From AG25 sp035517615 (GTDB lineage: Bacteria; Gemmatimonadota; Gemmatimonadetes; Gemmatimonadales; GWC2-71-9), in contig DATIYM010000035.1 of the NCBI GenBank assembly GCA_035517615.1, positions 1 through 64,000 on the forward strand: a stretch of 64,000 nucleotides of DNA, in the 5' to 3' direction. Under the pieces are notes generated by a model. The model worked only from the letters and a program-made list of their open reading frames with translations, had not been told where the DNA came from and searched no databases. Positions 1-7,724 of this stretch are shown here, in pieces. The translations under genes and the position numbers were made by a program. Positions within the stretch are counted from its first letter, which is position 1; each line of letters opens with the position of its first letter.

Positions 1-299
1 CGCATGCCACCTGGTGGGGCCGCGGGGTGAAATAGGCTTCGTCCGGGGTCTGATCCGCCAGACTCGAATGCGGCCGGGCGGTGTTGTACTGGGTGAGGTA
101 GCGGCCGAGGCCAGCTTTGGCCTCGGGCACCGAGGCGTAGGCGTGGAGATAGACTTCCTCGTAATTGATCGAGCGCCAGAGGCGTTCGACGAAGATGTTG
201 TCCTTCCAGCAGCCCTTCCCATATGGCTGCGTAACATGCCCGCTCATCCAATTATCCGACCCCGCTGCGCTGTACAAAGAAGCGGAACCACCTCTCACG
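1..299 (-). mobile_element. IS3-family remnant, copy 1 (internally deleted, runs off left edge)
   Basis: Bases 1-222 are nearly identical, in the same orientation, to 4402-4623, which encodes the C-terminal part of an IS3-type OrfB (minus strand). At about 223 the match to the transposase stops and a segment of about 70 bases follows (228-299) that is an inverted copy of the element end at 4338-4404. The simplest reading is an element whose 3' transposase part has been joined to its opposite end by internal deletion. The outer tip reads TGAGAGGTGGTTCC on the minus strand, and a TG start is usual for IS3 ends. No functional transposase is encoded. Confidence 0.7.
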
Positions 300-351
300 A
301 CGCGGTACAGGGCTGCGCCGCTTCGACGGCGCAGCCCGTCTCTCTGACGTA

Positions 352-2658
352 CTAGTGTCTAGCTTGCCTACGCATCTGTAGCCGCCGTCCCTTCTGGAAT
401 TCAGGGAGACGATTGATGTGACTACTCGCCGAGAACGATCCCACGGCATAGCCAAAGCATGAGTTATCTGCCGTGTTCATTGAGTCAACAACGGTGCCAG
501 GAGACGAAAGCCGCCGATACTCGAGGTGGCAAGTCGTCATGCCGATATTCCGACTGTAGCTCAGGAGGAAGCTCTCACCGTCCTCGGCAAAGGTCGAGTA
601 GACGCTATAGGCAACCGGCAAGGTTCCAGAGTAGACCGTTGATCCGCTAGTGATGCTTACCAATTTGATGGTAACGGCCGTCGATGTATCGTGAGCGCGA
701 ATTGGCGCTAGCACGACATTGGTTGGCGAAGAGTATCCAACGGCTGCATACGAATCATCGTAGTGGCTATTCGCCATTCGCCCGCTGAACGTCGCGAGAG
801 TCCACGTGCCACTAGTATCCATCATGCTGATCGCGGTGGTGGGAGAGGTTTCGGGGTCCACATTTTCCATCCATGCCGTCGTGTCCCCATCGTGCGATAT
901 CCCGAGTGCAGACCAGAATGAACCGCTCAAGCTCATGCTCGAATCATCAGTCTCCACGAGTTCCCACGAGCCAGTGCGATTAACGAGCATGCTATCACCC
1001 AAGTAAATACGGTTGCCGCCATGAAAGAGTGTGACGAAACCATTGTAGAATGTTCCCGTGGCGATCGTGTCTGTCGTGGAGGGGTCGCGATGCACGATGA
1101 TATTACCGTCGCTTCCCCAGACGCGATTCCCGCAGAGCGGCGCACCAACTCTTTTTGCGGCAAACTCCAAGGATTTGTACGCATTTATTAGAGGAAAAGA
1201 GCCCGCGGTCATGCCACTGCTATCAGCACCGTCAATAATCAGCTGTCGTACTTGGCTGGCGGTAAGCGACGGATCGAAAGAGAACAGGAGACCCGCGAGC
1301 CCACTCACTAGGGGGGCAGCAAACGACGTGCCTCGACTGCGTACGGTAGTGTCAAACCTCGTTAGCACGCCGACACTGTCACCGGGCGCGGCAACGTCCA
1401 CGAGGGCGCCCCTGCTGGACGTGGTGTCTAATTGGCCGAGCGTATTCGCGCCTGATGCCACTACTAACGTCTGATTGGGAAAGCTGTCCTTAATAGTGGG
1501 CATTTCAGCCCAATACGCATCTGAGAAGCCACTGACCATCCCGTTGTTGCCCGCGGCGATTACCAACAGCGGACTCGTTCCGGCTGTGCGGATGGCAAGC
1601 GCTACTACCGAGTCTGTCCGTCGCACGTCATCTCTGAAGCTCGCGCTATCGCCGGAGTCCAGGCCGCCAGCTTGCTTCACGCCAAGAGAGATGTTTATGA
1701 CCTGCGCTCCCCACGCAGCGACTGACGCGATCGCGTTCGCAAACAGAAAGGTCGAGACATAACTGTTGCCATTCGCGGTAGGCACAATCACTCCGCCGAC
1801 GGTGTCACGAGCTGTCACGTCGAACAGATTTAGTGACGCATTCCACATCATGCCCGTCATTCCAGAACCGTTCCCTCCAACCGCAGCGATCAAACCGGCG
1901 ACCGCGATCCCATGTTCGAAGGTGTCGACGGCGACAGAGAGCGAGTCGGTCTCTACGGCAACGTTGGGATCTAGGTCAAATGCACTGTGGAAACCCAAAT
2001 CGATCACACCGATCTTCACATTTGAACTCCCCGTGGTACAGCCCCAGGCGAGCGGAGCGGCGATAGCTTCAAACGCCCACCTTGGATCGGCGGTGGGATT
2101 CGAGTACGCGCTCTCAGGATGAACCTTCCAGTCTAGTCGATGCCAGCCACCGCCGTCGTCTGGTCGCTGATATGTCGCAGGATCCGTGATGACAAGATCC
2201 GGCATAGCAAGACGCACCCCCGGGAGCCGTTGCACTTTCGCTGAGGCGGCGAACACGCGCTCGTTCGTTTGATCTGGCGGGATTCGCACCATGTACACGG
2301 TATTGGAGCGTCCGAGCGGCACGCCCCCAATGACTTCTCCTTGAATTGAGTCGATGGCCGCTTGTCGCTGCCTACCGGAGGCTGTCTGACTGAAGACAAT
2401 ACCAATCACATCTTTGTAGAAAGAATGCGTTGAGCGGTGACGATTTCTAACCAGATTCGATGCGGCATAATATCCGCGGGGCATGCCGCGGGGCGGGTGC
2501 ACCATTTCCGTGGCGTTCCGAGGAGGGGCTACCGGAGAATCGTCAAAGAGATCGCACCCCACCGCAACGGCTACCATGACCAACAGCCCGCTCAAGATCC
2601 AGCGCAAGGGTCCAGCGCGTCGGTGTGCGTCCGGTGCGGGCGTTACAGAGTCATTCAT
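352..2658 (-). CDS. Subtilisin-like serine protease (S8), lipoprotein
   Basis: A 768-residue secreted protease predicted to be membrane anchored: the N-terminal hydrophobic stretch ends in a lipobox with Cys35 (VAVGC). Residues about 83-127 resemble an S8 propeptide. The catalytic residues are visible: Asp220 (KIGVIDLGFH), His249 (HGIAVAGLIAA), oxyanion Asn371 (AAGNNG) and Ser445 (RGTSFAAP). About 260 residues after the catalytic domain look like a beta-rich accessory region. The gene lies 22 bases downstream of a PrcB-like gene on the same strand and is probably co-transcribed with it. It sits between two IS3-type remnants, which suggests acquisition by transfer. Substrate unknown. Confidence 0.9.
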   Translation of the reverse strand: MNDSVTPAPDAHRRAGPLRWILSGLLVMVAVAVGCDLFDDSPVAPPRNATEMVHPPRGMPRGYYAASNLVRNRHRSTHSFYKDVIGIVFSQTASGRQRQAAIDSIQGEVIGGVPLGRSNTVYMVRIPPDQTNERVFAASAKVQRLPGVRLAMPDLVITDPATYQRPDDGGGWHRLDWKVHPESAYSNPTADPRWAFEAIAAPLAWGCTTGSSNVKIGVIDLGFHSAFDLDPNVAVETDSLSVAVDTFEHGIAVAGLIAAVGGNGSGMTGMMWNASLNLFDVTARDTVGGVIVPTANGNSYVSTFLFANAIASVAAWGAQVINISLGVKQAGGLDSGDSASFRDDVRRTDSVVALAIRTAGTSPLLVIAAGNNGMVSGFSDAYWAEMPTIKDSFPNQTLVVASGANTLGQLDTTSSRGALVDVAAPGDSVGVLTRFDTTVRSRGTSFAAPLVSGLAGLLFSFDPSLTASQVRQLIIDGADSSGMTAGSFPLINAYKSLEFAAKRVGAPLCGNRVWGSDGNIIVHRDPSTTDTIATGTFYNGFVTLFHGGNRIYLGDSMLVNRTGSWELVETDDSSMSLSGSFWSALGISHDGDTTAWMENVDPETSPTTAISMMDTSGTWTLATFSGRMANSHYDDSYAAVGYSSPTNVVLAPIRAHDTSTAVTIKLVSITSGSTVYSGTLPVAYSVYSTFAEDGESFLLSYSRNIGMTTCHLEYRRLSSPGTVVDSMNTADNSCFGYAVGSFSASSHINRLPEFQKGRRLQMRRQARH

Positions 2659-2680
2659 CGCCTCAACCTTCCTTCGGTTG

Positions 2681-3232
2681 CTACCGCGTGGAGTTGCAGG
2701 AAATTGTTACGAGAGAATCTCGAAAGAGGGGGAGCCTAGAATCCGTCGCCACCTTTACGATACTGACGGGGGTTGTGACCTCTGCGGGAATTACGCAACC
2801 CGGCCCAGGTACGACCAGCCGTTCAAATACAGTGAGACCGTGCCTGCTGCGCGCAGTGGAGTCAACAATGATTTCTCCAGCCGAGAAACCCATCGCAGCC
2901 ACAATCACCATTTCGTCCTGAAAGTTGATCTGAGGTTTCTTTGGCGGTCGTTGACCATAGGGTGCGACAACCTCTGCCCAAAGCATTTGGAACGCGCTGG
3001 AGTCCTTTGCTACGGCGCGGAGTGCATGTCGAATTCCGGAGGCTCGGTCCTTGAAGAGAACTACCAGCGTGTCATGTGTGCCGGGCGCTAAGTCAGCCCG
3101 CGGCGCGATTCCTTGAGCGACGCTCCTTGATTGGGTTGTCTCGCGATGCGAGTCGTCGACCACTGGCTTGAGATTTACTAGTGTAAGCGCCGCAAGAAGA
3201 CTCACGCCGACCGCAGCGTCGTATCTAGTCAT
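2681..3232 (-). CDS. PrcB-like secreted protein, partner of adjacent subtilase
   Basis: 183 residues from the ATG at 3232, chosen because AGAGGAGA lies just upstream and a hydrophobic N-terminal segment (about residues 7-20) follows at once; a longer frame to 3373 has no such support. The C-terminal half (INFQDEMVIVAAMG ... GEIIVDS ... PVSIVKVA) resembles the PrcB C-terminal domain (PF14343), named from the Treponema denticola dentilisin complex, where PrcB is needed to assemble the PrtP subtilisin-like lipoprotein. The next gene downstream is a subtilase lipoprotein, so a chaperone or complex-subunit role is plausible. The family assignment is by eye. Confidence 0.7.
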   Translation of the reverse strand: MTRYDAAVGVSLLAALTLVNLKPVVDDSHRETTQSRSVAQGIAPRADLAPGTHDTLVVLFKDRASGIRHALRAVAKDSSAFQMLWAEVVAPYGQRPPKKPQINFQDEMVIVAAMGFSAGEIIVDSTARSRHGLTVFERLVVPGPGCVIPAEVTTPVSIVKVATDSRLPLFRDSLVTISCNSTR

Positions 3233-3432
3233 GGATTCTCCTCTCGCACGCACGAAGTTGGCGCGCTCAGGTCTTTTGGGAATACCAGAAGGTTGCATCG
3301 AACCACCCATACCCGTCGACAGAAAGATTGCACGCGTGCAACGTTCTGACCCGACTAGGTGAACACCTAGCACATCTCTTCATCGCATGTTACTTCTTGG
3401 CCCTGAATTACCGAGCTATTCCCGGGAGGCGT

Positions 3433-4194
3433 GTGATCCCAAGCGTAAGGCGCGCGGCTGTCGGTGCAGGTTTCGAGGGCACGTTTCTGGCTCTTGCGCC
3501 GCCGTATGCGTCCCTTCTTCCGCTTCCAGCGGTCGATGACGGAGAATCTTTGCCGCTTGGCGCGGTTGTCATCGGGTCGGGCAACGAATTACTTGAGACA
3601 CTAACTGCCCTTATGCAGCTCACATGTTCGTCTCCTTGGATTGTCCCATGTATAACGCTCGCTCCTAAACAGGGACCGCTGGAACCACTCCTCGCTCTTG
3701 TAGGCGGGCTTCGACCCAGGCTCGTGGTCGTGAGTGGAGTAGAGACGTCGCGACGCAAAGACCTAGTAACGACCATCCTTCGAGGAACGAGAAAAAGAGT
3801 GCCACCTGCGCCGTCAATCATGGCCGGATGGGTGACGCAACGAGCCAGGGTTTCCGAACTCGCCCGACCCTTATCAGCCCAATTCGATGCTGCGCTTCGC
3901 CCCCGTGGCGATGTACCCGCGAGCCCTAGCGCGTCCACATATAGCCGACTGTTTCGACGACACGGGCCCTTCACCGCGAGGGATTGGCGCGCTATTGCTC
4001 GTCTCTGTTGGCATGCGCATGCGCTATCGGCTGCTGCTTCTAACGAAACCTCGGGCGCACAATTGCCCATGCGTACTGTTGCGCGACACGCGGCCCAGTA
4101 TCTCCAGATGTCGCATCTCGCCTTGCGTCGATACATCGGTTGGGAATGGGTTTTGGAAGCGGCCCTGCGCGTGGGTGGATATGTGTCGCGGTGA
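3433..4194 (+). CDS. Putative transcriptional regulator with AraC-like C-terminal helix-turn-helix
   Basis: About 253 residues from a GTG at 3433; the frame is open back to an ATG at 3328, but those 35 residues look non-coding. The N-terminal half (residues about 1-140) has alternating hydrophobic strands (AVVIGSGNEL, LRPRLVVVSG) resembling a degenerate receiver-type fold. The C-terminus (ARHAAQYLQMSHLALRRYIG followed by WEWVLEAALRVGGYV) resembles a diverged AraC-type HTH. It is divergent from the PrcB-like/subtilase pair and lies inside the same IS-flanked segment, so it may control that pair. Function inferred; no family named with certainty. Confidence 0.6.
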   Translation: MIPSVRRAAVGAGFEGTFLALAPPYASLLPLPAVDDGESLPLGAVVIGSGNELLETLTALMQLTCSSPWIVPCITLAPKQGPLEPLLALVGGLRPRLVVVSGVETSRRKDLVTTILRGTRKRVPPAPSIMAGWVTQRARVSELARPLSAQFDAALRPRGDVPASPSASTYSRLFRRHGPFTARDWRAIARLCWHAHALSAAASNETSGAQLPMRTVARHAAQYLQMSHLALRRYIGWEWVLEAALRVGGYVSR

Positions 4195-4335
4195 AGTGTG
4201 ACCTCCAGTGTGACGTAGACGTTCGAATTTCGTCACGCACCCCTGGTGCTCACCTCCTTTCCTCCCGATTCTACGGCATTCCTGAAGCCCGGGGTCGGGA
4301 ATCGGCCCTAGCGCGCTACGACTTTAGTCCGTAGG

Positions 4336-4945
4336 TCAGAGGTGGTTCCGCTTCTTTGTACAGCGCAGCGGGTCGGATAATTGGATGAGCAGGCATGTTA
4401 CGCATGCCACCTGGTGGGGCCGCGGGGTGAAATAGGCTTCGGCCGGGGTCTGATCCGCGAGACTCGAGTGCGGCCGGGCGGTGTTGTACTGGGTGAGGTA
4501 GCGGCCCAGGCCAGCTTTGGCCTCGGACACCGAGGCGTAGGCGTGGAGATAGACTTCCTCGTACTTGATCGAGCGCCAGAGGCGTTCGACGAAGATGTTG
4601 TCCTTCCAGCAGCCCTTCCCATCCATGCTGATCGCGATGCCGTGGTCCTGGAGCATCCCAGTGAAGTCGGTGCTGGCAAACTGGGCGCCCTGGTCCGTAT
4701 TGAAGATCTCCGGCTGGCCATAGCGAGCGAGCGCTTCTTCGACGGAGCAGCCGGCGCAGCAGCCGCGCCCCGGCATAGGGGAAGTCGAGATGCAGCGCAT
4801 CGAGCCGCCGCATCAGTGCCAGGTCCGCGTCGGCCATGGGCCGCCGGCACGTAGTACACGCTGCCCCGAGTGACGCCCAAGGCGCGGGCCTGCCGCGCGA
4901 TGGCAATGGGTGAGTCCGGTCGATCATCGCTTGGCGCTCAGCCAC
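4336..4945 (-). pseudogene. IS3-type OrfB transposase, frameshifted and internally deleted
   Basis: The C-terminal integrase core is intact in one frame from about 4740 to 4336: NTDQGAQFASTDFTGML, SMDGKGCWKDNIFVERLWRS and YNTARPHSSLADQTPAEAY, which carry the second Asp and the Glu of the DDE triad. The N-terminal HTH region (MIDRTHPLP ... GVTRGSVYYVP ... DADLALMRRLDALHLDFPYAGARLL) is in two other frames. Between them roughly 100-110 residues, including the first catalytic Asp (the DITYIP region of the family), are missing: the frame passes from PYAGARLLR-like sequence directly to VEEALARYGQPEIF. The gene is dead. Confidence 0.8.
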
Positions 4946-5040
4946 CCGGCCTTGGTGAGCGCGCGTTCTAAAAAATCATTCTCGAGCGTCAGCTCGCTGA
5001 TCTTGGCGTGCAGGGTCTTCACATCGATGGTCGGCCCGGG
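4338..5040 (-). mobile_element. IS3-family element remnant, copy 2 (orfA tail plus degraded orfB)
   Basis: The end at 4338-4404 is an inverted copy of 228-299. The minus strand encodes the last 35 or so residues of an IS3 OrfA (LTLENDFLERALTKAG, stop near 4924), followed by pieces of OrfB in several frames. The other terminal end is missing: at about 5040-5068 the sequence passes straight into the hsdR fragment, so the element is truncated on that side. It cannot encode an active transposase. Confidence 0.75.
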
Positions 5041-5067
5041 CGCGCGGCCCTCGGCGAAGACTGCCGC

Positions 5068-6202
5068 AAGCAGATGCGTGGCAACGGGCTCATGCAGGCA
5101 ATCGCCCGCGTGAACCGCGTATACAGCGACAAGCCGGGTGGGCTCGTGGTGGATTACCTCGGCCTCGCCCATGAGCTGAAGCAACCGCTCGCGACGTACA
5201 CGGAGAGCGGTGGGACCGGCAAGACTGCGATCGACCAGGCGGAAGCAGTCGCCTTGATGCTTGAAAAGTACGAGATCTGCTGTTGGCTTTTCCACGGCTT
5301 TGACTGGTCGAAGTGGTCGAGAGGAACACCGGCAGAACGTGTTTCACTCTTGCCCGCGGCCCAGGAGCACATCCTGGCACAACAGGACGGGAAGAACCGC
5401 GTCTTGCAAGCGGTGCTCGACCTCTCGCGTGCATTCGCGCTGGCTGTGCCGCACGACGACGCTCTGCGGATTCGCGACGATGTGGCCTTCTTCCAGGCGG
5501 TACGGGGCAGCCTTTGCCAAACGGGCTCCGGGCGCGGCTCGATCTGACGAGGACCTCGATTTGGCAGTGCGCCAGATTGTCTCGCGCGCCGTCGTGTCCG
5601 GCGGCGTCGTTGACATCTTCGAGGCCGCCGGCCTAGCCAAGCCGGATATATCGATTCTGTCCAAGGAGTTCCTGGCGGAGGTGAAGGACATGCCTCAGCG
5701 TAACCTCGCTGTGGAGCTTTTGCGGAAGCTGCTATCAGGAGAGATCCGGACGCGGCGTCGCAAGAAACGTCGTTCAGGCCCGCTCGTTCGCGGAGATGCT
5801 GGATTTGGCGTTACGGCGTTACCAAAACCGTGCGATCGAGGCCGCCCAGGTCATCGAGGAACTGATCGAACTAGCGCGCGACATGCGAGAAGCCGAGCGT
5901 CGAGGGGAAAACCTAGGCCTCACAGAGGACGAATTGGCATTCTACGACGCGCTTGAGACCAACGACAGCGCGGTGAAGGTCTTGGGTGATGAGAACCTCC
6001 GGATGATCGCGCGGGAGCTGGTCCGCACCGTGCGCGAGAACGTCACGATTGACTAGACGGTCCGCGAAAACGTGCGTGCCCAACTCCGCGTACTCGTGAA
6101 GCGCATTTTGCGGAAGTACGGCTATCCGCCCGACAAACAAGAACGGGCAACGCAGCTGGTGCTGGAGCAGGCAGAGGTGTTGTCGGAGGCGTGGGCGGCG
6201 TA
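5068..6202 (+). pseudogene. hsdR: Type I restriction enzyme R subunit, C-terminal fragment
   Basis: Recognisable HsdR C-terminal sequence in order: GLMQAIARVNRVYSDKPGG and VVDYLGLAHELKQ (end of the motor domain), then AVRQIVSRAVVSGGVVDIFEAAG, KPDISILSKEFLAEVKDMPQ, RRYQNRAIEAAQVIEELIEL, DELAFYDALETNDSAV, VRENVRAQLRVLVKRIL and YGYPPDKQ. The nuclease and most motor motifs are absent because the 5' part ends at the IS remnant. There is one extra base in the G run near 5503, one extra A near 5765 and an in-frame TAG at 6054 where the family has Trp. Three independent lesions plus 5' loss make this a dead gene. No hsdM or hsdS is present in the window. Confidence 0.85.
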
Positions 6203-6214
6203 GCGATCTGCACG

Positions 6215-7177
6215 CTACACCGGGAATGCTGTTGAGACACTTTGATCTGTCGCGAAGAGCGCCGCAAAACCAGGGTTGAGTATCGCCTTCCTCAGGATGC
6301 CTCGAACGAGACCCTCTAACTTGCGGTAAACGGCCTTGGTTGGTTCATCCATCGCCACCAGCGCGAGAGCGTGAACAAGATCGGAACGCTTCTCGTACAT
6401 TGCTCGGAGATCCGGTTCACTTACAGCGAACGAAGCGTCCAGCTGGCCAATTGCGGCGAGACGACTGACGAACGCTCGCGTCGAACCGATCGGTGCGCCC
6501 TTCTTGTCCTTCTCGTTCTTGATCCTAACCAGCGATTCTAGTCCAGTTACCAGCAGCGGCCATCGGATGTCACTGTAGTAGTTCCTCGCCGCCATTTCGT
6601 GATGCCATAACGCCACTCCGACCCTCTTCGGAATTGTTGTCGGATTCCAAGCTTTGATCAGATCGGCAATGGCAGGGATATCAGAAGGAATCAGCCAGTT
6701 CTCGTTGACGTCGAGGACAAACGCATGTTCACCGATGCCGGCTTCCGTATGGGGCACTAGTTGCCATTGGCCCCGAGGTTTCCCCCACGTCCTAATCTGA
6801 GCGGAATGACCAAGGCACAGGGAAGTCGGATGAACAAGTCGTGACAGGGCTATAGCGTTGCGCAACCGGGTGTCCGGGTCGAAATCGCCCTGATCCGCCT
6901 TTGAAGCGGGAGGGTTGGTTCGGATGAAGGCGTAACCACCGGGGAACTGGCGAGTCGGAACGTAGTTACGGCCAGGGGGTTCAGTCCCGTCTAGCACCCA
7001 TTTTGTTAGCTCCTCGTCCAGCATTCCGACCCACAGGTCGCCGTCGATTTGGACGGGCTTGTCGCAGTACACAACGGCTCTCGTCGACTTGGCGTCGTGG
7101 TCGACGTAGGGCCACTCCACCATCGAAAGGTCGGTAGTGGTGTTCTGAATCTCGAAGTATGTGAACCTCTGAGCCAT
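6215..7177 (-). CDS. HEPN-like domain protein, last gene of helicase/acetyltransferase operon
   Basis: 320 residues with no signal peptide. The C-terminal third is helical and contains YEKRSDLVHA, an R-x4-H motif typical of HEPN domains (Apea-like branch), preceded by a helix with GLESLVRIKNEKDKKG. HEPN proteins are commonly RNases or toxin components, and Rx4-6H is the catalytic motif. The N-terminal 180 residues are not recognised. The start lies 5 bases from the end of the broken HEPN-like gene, so it probably belongs to one operon with the UvrD helicase and the ESCO-like protein. Whether it is a nuclease is inference from the motif. Confidence 0.7.
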   Translation of the reverse strand: MAQRFTYFEIQNTTTDLSMVEWPYVDHDAKSTRAVVYCDKPVQIDGDLWVGMLDEELTKWVLDGTEPPGRNYVPTRQFPGGYAFIRTNPPASKADQGDFDPDTRLRNAIALSRLVHPTSLCLGHSAQIRTWGKPRGQWQLVPHTEAGIGEHAFVLDVNENWLIPSDIPAIADLIKAWNPTTIPKRVGVALWHHEMAARNYYSDIRWPLLVTGLESLVRIKNEKDKKGAPIGSTRAFVSRLAAIGQLDASFAVSEPDLRAMYEKRSDLVHALALVAMDEPTKAVYRKLEGLVRGILRKAILNPGFAALFATDQSVSTAFPV

Positions 7178-7181
7178 TGCC

Positions 7182-7682
7182 TTAACGGGTTCTCTGCGAC
7201 TTGGAATTCCTGATTAGCACTGCCGCGCGACGCAGCGCCCGGGCAAACTCGGCTACGGTCGAAGTCGACCTCGCGCCGATCCTGAACAAGCCGACGACAG
7301 TTGGGAACCCTTCGAATGTACGCCTCGTCAATGATCCCTCTGTTATGGGCGAACAGGTGTCGCGTCGCCTCACAGTCTGCCATAAGGTCGGCCGTTGCTG
7401 CATCGAGATCGCGACCAGTTGTCTTGAGAATGTGTTTGCGGACCGCTGTGGTTAAGCCGCCACTGAGGTCAATGTTTTGGCTCTTGGCAAATGCTTCAAA
7501 CGCGCCTTTGAAGCGCAACAACGGAGACCCCCGGCCATGAACCTGTAGTCACCCTCGGCGTCGTGATGCGGGAACAAGAGATCGTACAGCTCGTCCGCAA
7601 AGGCCTTATCAAAGAATGCGACGCCTCCCTTAAGCCACTGTACCGGGACGTCGCCATCGTATGTTGGGTCGTCTCTCACCAT
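7182..7682 (-). pseudogene. HEPN-like gene with two compensating frameshifts
   Basis: The protein can be followed through three segments: frame A from the ATG at 7682 (VRDDPTYDGDVPVQWLKG ... HHDAEGDYRFMAGG), frame B from about 7535 to about 7250 (PLLRFKGAFEAFAKSQN ... ATRHLFAHNRGIIDEAYIRR), then frame A again (AEFARALRRAAVLIR, stop at 7182). The middle segment with R-H-L-F-A-H-N is typical of RiboL-PSP-HEPN-like proteins. The first shift falls in a run of five G on the minus strand, so either a real mutation or a homopolymer base-call error is possible. It lies 43 bases after the helicase and 5 bases before the next HEPN-like gene. Confidence 0.65.
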
Positions 7683-7724
7683 GATTTCCGCATTCGCGAA
7701 CCCATCGTCGAAGCGACTGGCCTC

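Noticed and set aside
4195..4337. Promoter or RNA gene between the regulator and the IS remnant
   Set aside because: No -10/-35 pair, hairpin or RNA signature could be defended.
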